DNA from: Paulownia fortunei
Taxonomy: Eukaryota; Streptophyta; Magnoliopsida; Lamiales; Paulowniaceae
Direction of reading: 5' to 3'
Assembly: GCA_019321725.1 (NCBI GenBank)
Contig: CM033113.1
Location: 10,912,001-10,976,000 of the forward strand
DNA length: 64,000 bases
Position 1 is the stretch's first letter, and every line of letters begins with the position of its first letter. A program made the position numbers and the translations under genes. The notes beneath the pieces were generated by a model that saw nothing but the letters and a program-made list of their open reading frames with translations, searched no databases and was not told the DNA's origin. This document shows positions 1 to 12,484 of this stretch, in pieces.

Positions 1-270
1 CCACTAATTTTTTAAAATATATATATATTAATTATAATATTACATAAATATATATTAAAATAAAAATTAAATAAAAAGCTAAACAGTGCAAATTCAGCAC
101 AAGATAGATTTAAAAATAAAAAATCAAAATATATCCTAAATTTATTTATAATTTTAAAAATTCGTTTCACTGTCATTCCTACTTAAAAATAATCACCCTT
201 AAAGTAGTACATAATAGCTCGATAAATCAAGCGTTATTGCGCCGAAATATCTCTTTAATAAAAAGCACTT

Positions 271-360
271 CGGACCATCTTGAAAGAGTTTCGATAGCTG
301 TCAATATAAATTGATCGGACCATCTTGAAAGAATTTCGATAGCTGTCAATATAAATTGAT
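271..360. repeat. 45 bp tandem duplication
   Basis: Two adjacent 45 bp copies (271-315 and 316-360) begin with cggaccatcttgaaaga and differ at one base. This is a recent local duplication with no gene around it. Confidence 0.9.
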
Positions 361-3300
361 TGAAGTGGATAGGTTTCCTTTTCTTTGTAATTTGAACTAG
401 CCTCGAGAGAGTAAATGGCAAAAGAATCATTTCATTAAAAAAGAAAAAAAAATAGAATTTTCCAAGTGATTATTGCTAGAAGTAGATATCATTTGTAAAA
501 CCTCAGAGGGCTTATTTGTATGTAAACAAAACATCATGTGAGGTTCTATAATTATCCTTAAATAAAGTGTTGGTACAATTTGCCACACATCTCAGCTTAG
601 TCACAGTAGAATGTGTAATCATAAATATATATATATATATATTTAACAGAAAATCCCTTATCGAGGTTACTAAGATACAAAAGGGAAAAAGAGATGCTTC
701 TATTACTAAAGCTTTTGAATGTAGTTTTGAGCAGCAATCATAGTAACATTGTACTGATTTTTAATCTTAAATAGAAAGTTGATCCTCTTGCATAAGACCA
801 AGTTGTTTTAACAAAAAAATTAGTAGGAAATTACCTTCTTTCATGCACACCGCAGCACACCCAAATGCATAGCAAACAGACGTTAAGGGGACGGCCAGCT
901 GAAGAAGGGGAAACCAACATGTTTGCCATATTATGCAGATATCATCATTTTCCACAATAACCAAAAAAAAAAAACATTGTGATCATCAGAACAGAAATTG
1001 TGCCCATGCCCTTAAGTTTCTTTTAGACATTTCCTGTCATATTTTGATTCAACATACTATTTATATACACCAATCTCTTCATCATTATGAGATGCTGCTC
1101 ATTTTTCTGAGTTCATAATTTTACAAATGCAGATGAATATAACATTTTTCATATTCGACCACCTGATTAAACGAACAGAAACTTATCACCAAGTCCCCTC
1201 CAACTGTTACTAAAAGCTAAAAGAAAGTTGAACTGAACATCTGGAACGAGATAATCAAAAGCTGATCAGGAGGGGAAGGAGACAAAGGCAGATAAAAAGG
1301 TACATATCTATGGGAACTAAGTCTCAAGAACAATGAAAATACCGTATGAGGCGTAATATGCAACGGGTTTCTTCAGCTATAAAGCTATTAAACATAGAGG
1401 CCATGTCATATAATCTCGACATAACGTTTGACACTGCAAATATATCACCAAACTTCAAATTCAACTTCTAATTATCAAGTAATGAAAGATTGCTTGCTCT
1501 TCTTAATAAGCTCAAAGTTAGTTTTAGAACTCTTTTTTTTAGCAAGGTCCAGTAGTTTAAGCAGCAAGGAGACAGTTTAAGAATGAAATCGAGACGTATG
1601 AAAAGAAAATTTATAACTTCTACTAAATAATCTGTAGCCTCATAAAGCTAAAATAAAGAACCACTTCACAATATACTCATCCCAGAACAGAACTAGACCA
1701 ACCAAGCTTCAAGCTGAGTATCTATGTCTAAATTAGCCACACCTGTACGTATATGCAGAGCTAACTAAAATCTACTGGTATTTTCAAAATGATCAGCTGA
1801 TCACTTGCCAAATGTTGCAGCCGCATCTACAAGTAACTGTCTGTTACATGGAAAATAAAATAATGTCAAATAATTCATTTTGAAAGTAATCAAGCATGAA
1901 GGACAGCAAGTTACACTTACAGAAATATCTGAGAGTTCAAATCAGTGATAGACAATAAAACGAATAAAAAGATGAAACCATAATATTCTTTTCAGCAATT
2001 ATTATACATCAAATAAACTTCTCAATTAAAATTCATTTGCAGGAGGAATATCAAGACTTGTCAGATAAAACAAGCATCATTCCTAGAAACTATTAGGGAT
2101 CAAGGATTTGAGTCTTGTAAACTTAATCCTTCATTTTCCACCAAGTTCTATAATTGGCATGCTGCACAAGTTAAGGACATGAATTAGCCTCACAACAAGG
2201 CACCATTAAGGGATTTGAAAAAAACTTGTCGACTTTTACCATTTTATAATTCACTTGATCTAGTCTAAAGACCACACAAGTTGATACACTATGTTATTCC
2301 CTTTGCGCCAGAAAAGAATAAGAATGATGCCAAATGTTAATAAGGAGCAATCAAAAGACCTGCAATCAAAAAAAATTGACTGACCAAGTCGTTTTGTTTA
2401 CTATTAGATGATTATCCTGTAAGTAAAATATCAGATTTCTGACATAATGGCATTGGCATTGGCATTGGCATTAGCATTAATTTACAATTATCTACTTGCT
2501 AACATGATTAGAAGAAACAGTTCAGAATAACCAGCTGAGTGCATTGCTCAACCAATTTCTATAAACTTTTTATGCAGAGTAGAATGATATCCACTCACCA
2601 TAAAATGATGTACGGCAGCCAAGACATTTCAATTATCCACAGTACAACTGCTAGCCGTCTTAAGATTAAATATATTCTTGGTTCTGACAGTGCAGTTTAA
2701 TGAGCACTGTGCGAGTTGATGCGTAATAAACATATCCATGTTCACAGTAGCCCATAGTTAAATATAAGTGAAGAATTGAAGGACGTCTGTATTTGTGTAA
2801 AAAAACAAACTTACAGATTCATGAAATGACTAAGGTCTCAATATAGAGATATAGCATCAGTATAAACTACTGTTATTCCCTTGGGACCAACTAAATAAAG
2901 TAAAGAAAATTTGAAAACCAAGAGGGCAAGAAATAGACAAGCAGCAACCCTTATGTTCTTAAAGAGCAAATAACGAGCTTACGTTTTTCATGTCGGCAAA
3001 GGCAAACACAATTTCGTATAGCTAAATCAGGACCCGGTGGAAGGATCTTTATAAAAATTGTCATCCAGACAATATTCACTGGAGAAGTAAAAAACAAACA
3101 TTTCATGACATATCCTGAAGAAGTCACGACATATCCTGAATCATTATTAATCATCATCATCATCATCATTATTATTATAAACTTCTTAAGTTCAACCAAT
3201 GTAATATACTAAGGAAAGAAACATGGAACACCATTTTAATTGAATACCAAAATCCTTCTATATTCACTGCATGATCGTAAAATAGTAGTAATTAAGTCAC

Positions 3301-4868
3301 AACTTTTAATTGAACTTTGAAAAATTAACATAAAAGAAAAAATAAAAAGTTAAGGGCATAAATGTGAGACTATAATAAAATAATTAATTAGACAAATAGC
3401 AACTAACATAAAAATTAAGTGAAATTGTTAAAATAATACCAAATATATCGATAGATAAGTTAATCTATAAATCAGAACTTATGGAGGGTTTAGGGGGAGC
3501 CACAGGCACGCCTCCACCGCCCCCCCTCACCCCCCCCCCCCCTACCACAGTTTCACCCTACACCTCACACCACAAGATTTGCATGCAGGGAAAAACTAAA
3601 TAATAAGTCGATTTTATTCAGTTAATTCCACTGAAATGTATGTAGAGAATACTATGGGATAATATATTGACAAAGAAGATATCCAGCCTGTCCTTTAATG
3701 TTTTGGTTTGTTTAGGCCTTTCAAGGTTCATATTTAATAGTGGATAAGGATTACAAATAGACAAAAGAGATCAAGAGGCCTGATTGGAAACAGGGGAATA
3801 TCAAGGATTAAGCTCTCCAACACTTAAATCAGTTTTTAGGGTGTTCCTTATGGACTGCATCAGTATGTTTCTTGTAAGTAGCAACTTCAGACAATGATAG
3901 CATGAACAAGAAACTTCATCAACAGCTATTTTACTGAGGTAGCAAGGGTATTCATTTCACATAATTCTCATCCAAAACTTTCAGAATTCATGACCCCATG
4001 TTATTCAGTCAAAGCAACCTTGCTTCATGCATAAATGAAATCTGGTCCATATATCCAACAGTAACTCACTCGATAACCATACATCAGTAAAAATGTCAGA
4101 ACACCAGTGCAGAAATAAATTATGACCTTCAAAACAGAAGCCTGATTATGTTGGACACACAGCAACCCAAATTTTATCCACCAAACAACTCAAATTAACA
4201 CCCGAAGTACTAGAATGCTACTATATTGAAAGCATCACATGTTATCTGCCTTTTATATTGTCTATGCACCAAAGAGGATGCTAAAGTGACTTAGTGATAC
4301 ATGATTTTTCAGCAATCATGTGATAAGCAAACATGCAAAAAATATGCTCCAGAGATAAGGTAAATTAGCAGATGCTGCAACTAAGTGCACGCCCAAAATA
4401 AGATATGATATTAACCAGAAATAAGAGTAGAGCAGTTAATGAAAAACAGGAAAATGTGCCTAAAAAGGTATTCTAACATCAAAAAACTGCTATCCATGAT
4501 AAAATGTTTAAATATTTCCAAAAAGAAAAATCAATAAGTCAGGAAGTCATTACCAAGCACAAATATTATTTCAGTCATAAAATGATATAGTACTTGGATT
4601 TTAACTAGATTCAAAAACCATCTCAGCTTCTTATTACACATCTAAAGCTTTGTATAATTAAAACAACTATTACTCCACAAGTAGGCACCATTTTGTCCAC
4701 TCCCATAAAAAAGTCAAAAGAATGTGCCTTCAAAAGTGTGCCACAATACATTTAACCAATGAAGGTCTCGGCAATGGGATGGGGTGAATATCGAATACTT
4801 AGCCGACCTAAAAATCTCATCTTCATACTTATGGAGTAAGACATTATTCTAAAAGTTAGCACCACCAG

Positions 4869-4944
4869 ACCAACAAGGCAAATGCCAATGTCATTACATT
4901 AGCAACCATAAAAGGATTAGGAAAAAGCCAATTCTTTTCAACAA

Positions 4945-4975
<31 letters not shown>

Positions 4976-5074
4976 CCAACAAGGCAAATGCCAATGCCAT
5001 TACATTAGCAACCATAAAAGGATTAGGAAAAAGCCAATTCTTTTCAACAAGATCATATATATATATATATATAT
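4869..5074. repeat. 106 bp tandem duplication ending in AT microsatellites
   Basis: The units start at 4869 and 4975 (both accaacaaggcaaatgccaa) and end in an (AT)n run. The unique parts differ at only about two bases, while the AT tracts differ in length. It looks like a recent duplication, probably by slippage or unequal exchange between AT tracts, a little beyond the stop codon of the trihelix gene. Confidence 0.9.
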
Positions 5075-5154
5075 CACAATCACTTGATGAAGCATAAACT
5101 GCAGCTTTACCACAAGAAAAAGAAACATGTACCTAAAAGCCAAAGAGATATTGT

Positions 5155-6258
5155 TTAAGACTTACTATTTTCCGAATTGCGCTTTGCACGCTTTAGCTTC
5201 TCAAGCTGGACCTGTGATTCCATGAAGACCTTCATTCTCTGAATCTCCAAATCCTTGGCAAACTGCATTCTTTGTTTCTCCAACTCCACCATCTGTCGCT
5301 GCTTTGCCTCCTCCACTTTCTCATATATTTTTCCTAACCTTGCTATTGCCTCTGCCAACCTCCTATACCCTTCCCCCACCTCTGTCCCCTCCTCTTCCAC
5401 CGGCCCCTTCCTTTTCCTTCCCACCGCCAGCCGCCGTCCACCCCATCCTCCAGAATCCTCCTCCTCCTCCTCATCATCATCATCATCATCATCCTCTTCA
5501 GCCTCCATTGCCGCTGCTGCTGCTGCCATTACTGAGAAATTTCTCTCGGTAACGCTACTAGGTCCAGACCGCTTTGACCTCGGCCCCACCGGCACCGACC
5601 ATGGGAGTCTCAACATATTACTCATGGCCGGGTCTTTTTCCCGGTCAAGACTCACCGGAGTACTCTTCCGGTTCTGGGTCTCCAGTTGCGGCGGTGGGGA
5701 CGGCGAGAGCTCCGGCGACGGGGAAACTCTCCGTCGAAGGTTTCCGTTGTGACCATTAGCGTTGTTGTTGTTAATCTTGGAGAAGGAGTCGCCGATGAGG
5801 GAGTCGAGGCTTTGGAAGTGGGGCCACGTGGAGACGTAGCGGCCGTTAGATTGAACGACCTTGGACTTCTCGATCTTGTACTTCTTCTTGGTGGTGTCGA
5901 TGCGATTCTTGCACTGGACGTCGGTGCGGCGGAGCTTGACGGAGGTGGCGTGGAGGGCGTTGACGGCCTCGGCAACCTCCTGCCAGTGTTTCTGGCGGAG
6001 GTTGCCCCGGTTGAGCTGAAGGTAGTGGGCCCCCCAGGCATCAATCAGCGTCCGGGTTGCTTCCTCGGACCAGCAGTCCTCGCGGCTCGGGAAAACCGGG
6101 GTCCTGGTCGCCGGCGGCGGTGGGTCCGACGAAAGCTCGGGTTTTGTGGGAGATGGAGGGGACGACGGAGCAAGTTTGTCGTCATCGGAGATTGCGCGGT
6201 GGGGGGAGGGGGAGGTGGTTGTGGACAGAGGTGGAGAGGGGGTGGGTTGAGATGACAT
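5155..6258 (-). CDS. Trihelix (ENAP/ASIL-like) transcription factor
   Basis: Single-exon reading frame of 367 residues. The open frame runs further upstream to 6297, but the codon there is TTG; the first ATG is at 6258, giving MSSQPTPSPP. The Ser/Pro-rich N-terminus is followed by a trihelix (Myb/SANT-like) DNA-binding domain at about residues 61-153, with the spaced tryptophans W63, W75 and W92 and the basic stretch QCKNRIDTTKKKYKIEK. Next come a Ser/Pro linker, an Ala run, an Asp/Glu run at about 252-268 encoded by a GAT/GAG microsatellite, a basic GRKRKG element at 280-285 that may be a nuclear localisation signal, and a charged C-terminal helix (about 296-360) ending VQLEKLKRAKR. This layout is that of the SIP1/ENAP clade, nuclear DNA-binding proteins whose C-terminal coiled coil mediates dimerisation. 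The last codons contain a perfect GTAAGT donor (5165-5160), so the annotated C-terminus may change by splicing. Confidence 0.88.
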   Translation of the reverse strand: MSSQPTPSPPLSTTTSPSPHRAISDDDKLAPSSPPSPTKPELSSDPPPPATRTPVFPSREDCWSEEATRTLIDAWGAHYLQLNRGNLRQKHWQEVAEAVNALHATSVKLRRTDVQCKNRIDTTKKKYKIEKSKVVQSNGRYVSTWPHFQSLDSLIGDSFSKINNNNANGHNGNLRRRVSPSPELSPSPPPQLETQNRKSTPVSLDREKDPAMSNMLRLPWSVPVGPRSKRSGPSSVTERNFSVMAAAAAAMEAEEDDDDDDDEEEEEDSGGWGGRRLAVGRKRKGPVEEEGTEVGEGYRRLAEAIARLGKIYEKVEEAKQRQMVELEKQRMQFAKDLEIQRMKVFMESQVQLEKLKRAKRNSENSKS

Positions 6259-9231
6259 GTCGGTGGTGTGCGGCCGAGGTGGCGGTGGTATTTTCAAAGA
6301 GGTGCGTGTGTGTGAGTGTGTGTACTTGGGCTTTGAAAATTGGAGGACCGGTTTGAGGCCTTGACACGGAACCGAAGGAAAACACTTTGAATTATTATTA
6401 TTTTTTTAATTCAAAAAATAAATTTTTTTTTTTTTTTTTTTTTTGTAGGGGTTGGGGGGCATAGGGGAAATGGGGTTTTTTTGGAGGGAACAACCTTAAA
6501 GCCTAAAACTATGTCTTATTAATGAATTCGAATAACAATATGCCGTGTTATTGTAGGTGTAGTGGCAAATATTCCTAAAATTAGTTATTCATTACATATT
6601 ATCCTTCGAGAGCCTCTGCATTTTCTGTGTTTTATATTTCAACGAGACCAAAAAGTTCAAATCATGTCTCCCTTTTCATTTTAATAAAATAAGATTAGTG
6701 GGTGGTAAATATCATTAATTACTTGAATAGACATAAAAATAATAATAATATTTGCAATTGTTATACATCAATGACACAAGCAAGATTCACAAACCCCATG
6801 AAATAAGAAACTATATTATGAATATTATTGTGAAGATGATAATTTGTAAGAAAACTATACCAAATTATTGGTAAACCATGGACCTTATGATTTGATGAAC
6901 AATGCCCTAAACGTTACAAATTCATGTGTATATACGATTGCATGGGATTGTTCTGTTTTTACTATTTTCTATATACACGCAAAATAAAATAAAAAATGTT
7001 GCATTATTATTCGTATTCATTGTAACCTATATGATATCTATATTATTATTTACATCTAAAATATTACCTTTGAGAGTAACAAAAATAACCTTTATCTAAG
7101 CCTATTATTAACATTTTCGTAATTATTAATAAGTTTAAGTGTCGTGGTCAATGATGTAGATAAAAATCATGTCCAAAAAATATATAAAAATTAAAATCCA
7201 TTAAAATGGCAAAGGCCAAAGGGTATAGTGTGGAGGATAGTAAAGTCAATTACTAAAATGATCCTAAACTCTATTGTAGTACACCAACACTATAAAAAGG
7301 TTTATATGGTACTTTCACACACTCCAATGGGTATTACTGCAACTCACACTTGTACTCACCCATTAAGTCTATAAATACAAGCTTAATTCAATTGTTTTGT
7401 AAGTTCTATTAAGTTTTCTCAAATGCCCTTATAAGCTCTTGATTTTTTGCCCTCATTGGATAATTTACTGATTTGATCATAGAAGGATTTAAGTCCTCAC
7501 GACGCACATTTGACTTCTCCTATTTTATTTATTGAGATCAAATTATATTTAAAATTATCGAATGATCAAATTTAAATATTAAACGAAATCATCAAATCCA
7601 TCACAATTTTATCTCGAGACAAAACTCACACGTCATTCAACGCATCTAATTTGAAAGTATTTGCGTTGACCAATTTGAATCTTGAGAGTTAATCTTTTTG
7701 TTGCTTTTGCAGCAACTTATTGCATTATAAATCCATGATAATATACAAGTGCAAGTGTCTTGCTCTATAGCTTCTATTTCTATATTACTATAGCTTTTAA
7801 TTTACATTTAAGTCCCTAAGCATGTTTAAAGGGCATGTACTTATAGATAGGACATTAATTCAGATGTTAAATCCCTTCCCATAACCAGAGAATTATTAAA
7901 CTTGATATTTTGGTGGGTTTGTAGACTAAGCAGCATTTAATCCTTAAAAGAAAAGTGTTTTCTTCCTGAGGGCATATTCGTCTTTTGACCCTCTCCTTAC
8001 ATGCAAAAATCAAGACTATGTTTGGTTGGTTTCATTTTCCCCTAAACAATTTTGCATTTTCAGTCCCAAAAAGTATTTTTTTTTTTTTCCTTATTTCATG
8101 AAAATTGTTTTATAACTTGCAAAATCCACAACTTTGTTTTCAAGTTTGGACCCTATTTACAAACAAAACCTACACTATACTTTTCAAAAGTCTACACTCC
8201 ATTTTAAGAAAATACTCTTTATTTTTTATTTGAAAATAAGTAAATTAAAGATGTTTTTTCAAAAATTAATGCCAAATCAAAAATATTAACTCAATTCATA
8301 GAATTTTATAACTCACTCATCCACAAACGTTTTCATTATCACAAATTTCCAATATAATTTTCTAAAAGATATTTTCTCAAAAACACCAAAACTTTTGCAA
8401 TGCTATTGGTTCCTTTCCTAGGTATTGCCAAGAAGGGGTGTTCATGGGCATGGGGTCCCCATCCAATTTTCTAAGCCCATCCACTACTATTCAATGCTCG
8501 GCTTGGTTTAGAAGCCTCATATATTGGGCTTGGATTGCAAAAATTAAGCCCGTTAAAAACATGGGCTGGACTTGGGTAGAGAATCTAGTCCAACCCGACA
8601 CCTCTTTACACATCAAATATTTCATTTTATGAATTTTATTAGTTAGGGTTTTGAAAATTTTTAATCATTATTTTTTATTAGTCGAGCGTTTAAAACTTTG
8701 AAAACTGTGGCTCTCGTTACCTTCATTATCGAAACGCAAAGAATAGTATGAAATTCTCTTCTTCTTTACAAGTCAAATTACTCAAACTCAAGGAGATGGA
8801 TGGTTGTAAGTTATTTGGTAATTATTCATGCTTCTTTTAAAGAGATAATTTAGCTATGCCTTTAATTTTTATTCTAGGTTTTTATGAAATGTTATATATT
8901 TAATTATTTGGGAGAAATAGTAAAAGCCCAAGAGCTAGTCCACTCTGACCCAAGCACTACCATGGGAAAAAAAATTATAGGCCCAACTTTGGGTTGGGCC
9001 AAGGTGGACTTGGACTAGGTCCAATGAGTGTATTGGTAGCAAATGGAATAGTGTCACACATTTGCACACACCACAATAAGAAGTGGTGGGAATAAATGAC
9101 GCTTTTAAGAAAAATAATCTTAACATTAAAATTAAATAGGTCTGTATAAATAAATAAGAGTATCTATTACATATTCCAATTCATACTCTTTTTTGCATTT
9201 ATTTTGAAAGTATGGGATTTGAGAGTGATAA

Positions 9232-9560
9232 GGCTATGTTTGGTTGTGATTCATAGGAATGTTTTCTTTCCTCGTAACAAGATTGTGTTTGGGAAATTCA
9301 TTCCCCCGACATAAAACGAAACTCACTTTATATAGTTTCATTGCATATTCAATTATTGTATTACTATATATATTATTTATTTTATATTTAAAAATATAAT
9401 TTATAATATTAAAAAAAATTGATGTGATACCATTAATCAAACAAAAATTACAATACAATTGTTCCCTCCCAAAATACAAATAAATATTACTTTTATTTCC
9501 AAATTCATCTCCCAAAATACCTTCCCAAAACACTCAAAACACAATTAAACATTCTATCTT
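9232..9560. mobile_element. Possible MITE with degenerate terminal inverted repeats
   Basis: The left end reads ggctatgtttggttgtgatt. The reverse complement of the right end reads agaatgtttaattgtgtttt, so the ends form an imperfect inverted repeat around an AT-rich centre with no coding capacity. I could not identify a target-site duplication, and the boundaries are approximate. Confidence 0.4.
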
Positions 9561-10100
9561 TAACTCTTAAATTTTTAAATAGACTTCCATATATGTTACC
9601 AATATTTTGATTGTAACATCAACTTAAATTACTATTCATTCTGGTTATATTTAGTTCTTGCCTTGACGACTATATAATATTGTTATTTTTATAGTGTAAT
9701 TTCAATTTTAAAATGAATCAATTATTTCTTTAATTTTTATAGTTATAAAACCCTAAAATCGTCAACTAACTATTGAAATTTGGCCCCAAATACTTGGATG
9801 CTGGCTCCATCCCTAACTACAGGTGTCTGTGAGTCATAAGTATATAGAGGTGTGAATTGCAATAAATATTTTTATGCCATTTGTATGGAAGAGACCCGAC
9901 AGAATTCTTGGAGCCGATAAACTGTGTTAGGAGATTACGTGGTTTCTTGGCAACCCCTTAACTTCTTATTGTATTAATTTCTTTTTTTTTTTTTTTTTCA
10001 TATTACTGAAGCTTATTCCTGATACAGTGCATTCATTTCTAGTTATGGTTATAATAATGTGATTTTTTTTTTTACTATGAGAAATCCTCGTACATTGTTT

Positions 10101-10274
10101 AAATGTGTCTATTGAGTAAATTTCAGTTTGGTGTATTAATTCATATAATTTATTATTCAAATATGTGTATTGAGTAAACTTCATTTTCGTGTATTAATTT
10201 GTATAATTCACTATCCAAATATGTGCATTGAGTAAACCTCATTTTCGTGTAATAGTTCATAAATTATACTAAAA
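10101..10274. repeat. Three tandem 58 bp repeats
   Basis: The units start at 10101, 10159 and 10217 with exact 58 bp spacing. Each opens with aaat(g/a)tgtg(t/c)(c/a)ttgagtaaa, continues with a cattttcgtgtattaat-like segment and ends in an AT-rich part. The copies have diverged by roughly 10-20 percent. No spacers separate them and no gene covers them. Confidence 0.85.
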
Positions 10275-11513
10275 GATAAATTACGCTAGGCAAACCCTGT
10301 ACGATGGGTAAAAATTAAATGGTGTAGGAGATTCAAATTTGATATCTTCAAATTCAAATTACTATCTAATACTATTCAATCACTCAAAGAAGGATTATAA
10401 TATAAATTTTATTATAAAACGAAATTATTAGTAGAATATAACCATTCAATACACTATGACCGTGCAAAGTAATTATATCCCTAACATGTACGTGAAAATG
10501 TTACTCCATAAAGTTTCATTGGAATGGTAAAAGTGATTGTTAAAAAAATTTTAAAATTTAAATTTTATCAAAAGTATGAGTATTAGTTTAATTTCATAAT
10601 CAATTTGCGTTTCATTTGACCGATGTTAATATATCATATCAGAAATTTATTGTAAGTAATTAATTTTTAATATCTTAATATATTAAAATAGCTACTTAAA
10701 AAATTGATTATTTATACAATTTCTTTTCTTCAGCTCAACCTTTTTAAATGCTTAATGTGAGAATATGCTTTATGGATTGGATTTTGAAAAAAAAGTTTGG
10801 GAGTAGTAGTATGCAAGAAAGGATTTTATGCTTTTGTTTATTTCAGTTTTCAACTATATTTAGAAAATTGGAAAAGTTGTTGTCAACAAAATTGAGTGGA
10901 CTAACTACATTCATTTAGACCAATTTCAGCATATATTTTGGTATGTGCTGTCATGAAATTTAGTGGATTTCTTTTCCCTCCGGATTGGCTTTAGCTTTTC
11001 TAAGAGTTGCCTTGTTTGGTTTTATTTCTAGGTTCCATTCTCAGTAAGTTTTTAGTTTTATATTGATTTTTATCTAAGAATTGAAAAAATATTCAGATTA
11101 CCGGTTTGAAATTGAAAATATATAAATTTTAAAAAATGAGATTCTGTTTGTATTTTTTGTGTTTTAGATAGAGTCCAGTTTAAATATAATAATTTATTAA
11201 GATGATATGTAAGTGGTGAATTCCATTAAAGTGACGTCGTTTGAAAACAATTAAATATAGTGAGCAATGGTTGATTAATTTTTTTATTATTTAATTTAGA
11301 TATGATAATTTATTAAAATAATACGTAAAAATAGATATCTTGAAATAATATTATTTAAAAATAATGATATATTATGTAAAAAAATAAATTGCATGACTTT
11401 ATGCAAATCAAGCATCATTTCCATTGCAAGATTTGATGACAATTCTCTTCTCTAACTCTAATTTTGGAAAGTATATTGTAAACTTTAATTTAAAGTAAAT
11501 AAGTAGGGGTTAG

Positions 11514-11864
11514 TCCCCGAGTACAGTTTAACTGGTAGAACAATTGACTTGGATTTGCTTCCAGCGGCAAGGTGGGGGTTCGAATCCTAGTGGGAAGCTG
11601 CGGATCCATTTCAGTATGGAGCAATCACTGTACTTCCAGTGGATCCTGTGAGTGAGGTGTATCGCGATCACTGTGAGTTGGATTTCTTGTGCGCAGAAGT
11701 GTACAGTTCTTGTTGGAAATGTGAATGTTGGTTAAAGCATATCCCGTGATTTACCCCTTCTAGATGTTAGGGGCAAGTGTGTAGGAGGTAAAGAATTAGT
11801 TCGGCGCAAATCGAAAATCTGGGTTATCAAAAAAAAAATAAAAATAAAATATATATATATATAT
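11514..11864 (+). mobile_element. tRNA-derived SINE with 15 bp target-site duplication
   Basis: The body is about 350 bp. Its head resembles a tRNA gene: a box A-like segment, agtttaactggtaga, near 11525-11540 and a box B, gggttcgaatcct, near 11576-11588, together an internal RNA polymerase III promoter. A non-tRNA body follows, then an A-rich tail from about 11828 running into an (AT)n tract. The 15 bp sequence ataagtaggggttag lies immediately before it (11499-11513) and again immediately after it (11865-11879), the mark of target-primed insertion. SINEs have no proteins and rely on LINE machinery. The perfect duplication suggests a fairly recent insertion. I cannot place it in a named SINE family without a library search. 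Confidence 0.92.
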
Positions 11865-12029
11865 ATAAGTAGGGGTTAGAAAAACAAAATGATTTGCCCA
11901 TCCTAATAGCTCATAAAAGCCAAATTTGACTAAAAAAAGGAATATTTTTAGGGCCAATTGGGAAGTTACATTGAATATTTTGGTTGTACGAATTCTACAA
12001 TATTATTCCTTGAATTTCTTATTCTGATT

Positions 12030-12176
12030 TTGTATTTTAATTTAATTTTCCATCTTATATTATACATTACAAATATATATTAAGTATATAAAATATTTTT
12101 TTAAATATATATTACGGTGAATCCTATATACTTGACGAGTATATGTATATGTAAAATAAAATATGACATCAAAATA
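12030..12176 (-). mobile_element. AT-rich MITE-family copy (degenerate)
   Basis: Read on the minus strand, this segment runs ttgatgtcatattttatttt, then a gtcaagtatata block, then a long atatatatttaaaaaaatat block. The same three blocks in the same order make up the element at 37144-37317. The terminal repeats seen in that copy are eroded here, so the limits are approximate. Confidence 0.5.
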
Positions 12177-12484
12177 TAGAAACCCAATACAACATTGCTG
12201 CATTTTTTAAAAACATAGGATACAATACTAAGAATGTTGTAGAGGCATGACTCACATGCTCAGCAAAGTTATCAAATCCGACCATTGAGACTGACTCAAC
12301 CTTCCTCTTCCCCTGTATTAGCGAGAGGGCAACGCCCAACAAACGACTCATCCCATTACTGCTGGACTCCTCGATCATCTTGGCTAAAGTCCCTCAAAGA
12401 AAAAAAAATAAAAAAATTGGTGTTTTGATATTATAGCAAATTTCCTGTTAAATTTTTTTCCTCAATAAAATCGAAATATTACAG

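Larger units (their letters stand above)
1..5154. other. AT-rich intergenic region, no gene recognised
   Basis: No reading frame here carries a recognisable domain; the small open frames have no homology I can name and sit in low-complexity sequence. It lies downstream of the minus-strand trihelix gene, so its right end should include that gene's 3' UTR. It contains a 45 bp tandem duplication (271-360), a GGCATT hexamer run (about 2449-2480), a run of 13 C at 3530-3542 and a 106 bp tandem duplication (4869-5074). A 3'-UTR intron or downstream exon of the trihelix gene cannot be excluded. Confidence 0.6.
6259..11498. other. Intergenic region upstream of the trihelix gene
   Basis: AT-rich DNA with no supported gene. 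It begins with the trihelix 5' flank, which has a T run of over 20 near 6423-6444. It contains a possible MITE (about 9232-9560) and three 58 bp tandem copies (10101-10274). Blocks rich in gggcttgg/ggcccaa motifs at 8430-8610 and 8930-9030 look like the subterminal repeats of a decayed DNA transposon, but I could not define its ends. Confidence 0.55.

Noticed and set aside
6259..6297. N-terminal extension of the trihelix protein to 6297
   Set aside because: The codon at 6297 is TTG; the first ATG in frame is 6258.
5255..6356. Several plus-strand open frames, including a Ser-rich one, opposite the trihelix gene
   Set aside because: They are shadows of the GC-rich minus-strand coding sequence and its GAT microsatellite; none has a domain, and the minus frame has a complete trihelix domain.
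10101..10274. A CRISPR-like array
   Set aside because: The repeats are directly adjacent without unique spacers, and the DNA is clearly plant nuclear.
11520..11600. A tRNA gene
   Set aside because: Box A and box B are present but the cloverleaf is not, and the sequence continues into a 350 bp body with target duplications, so it is the head of a SINE.
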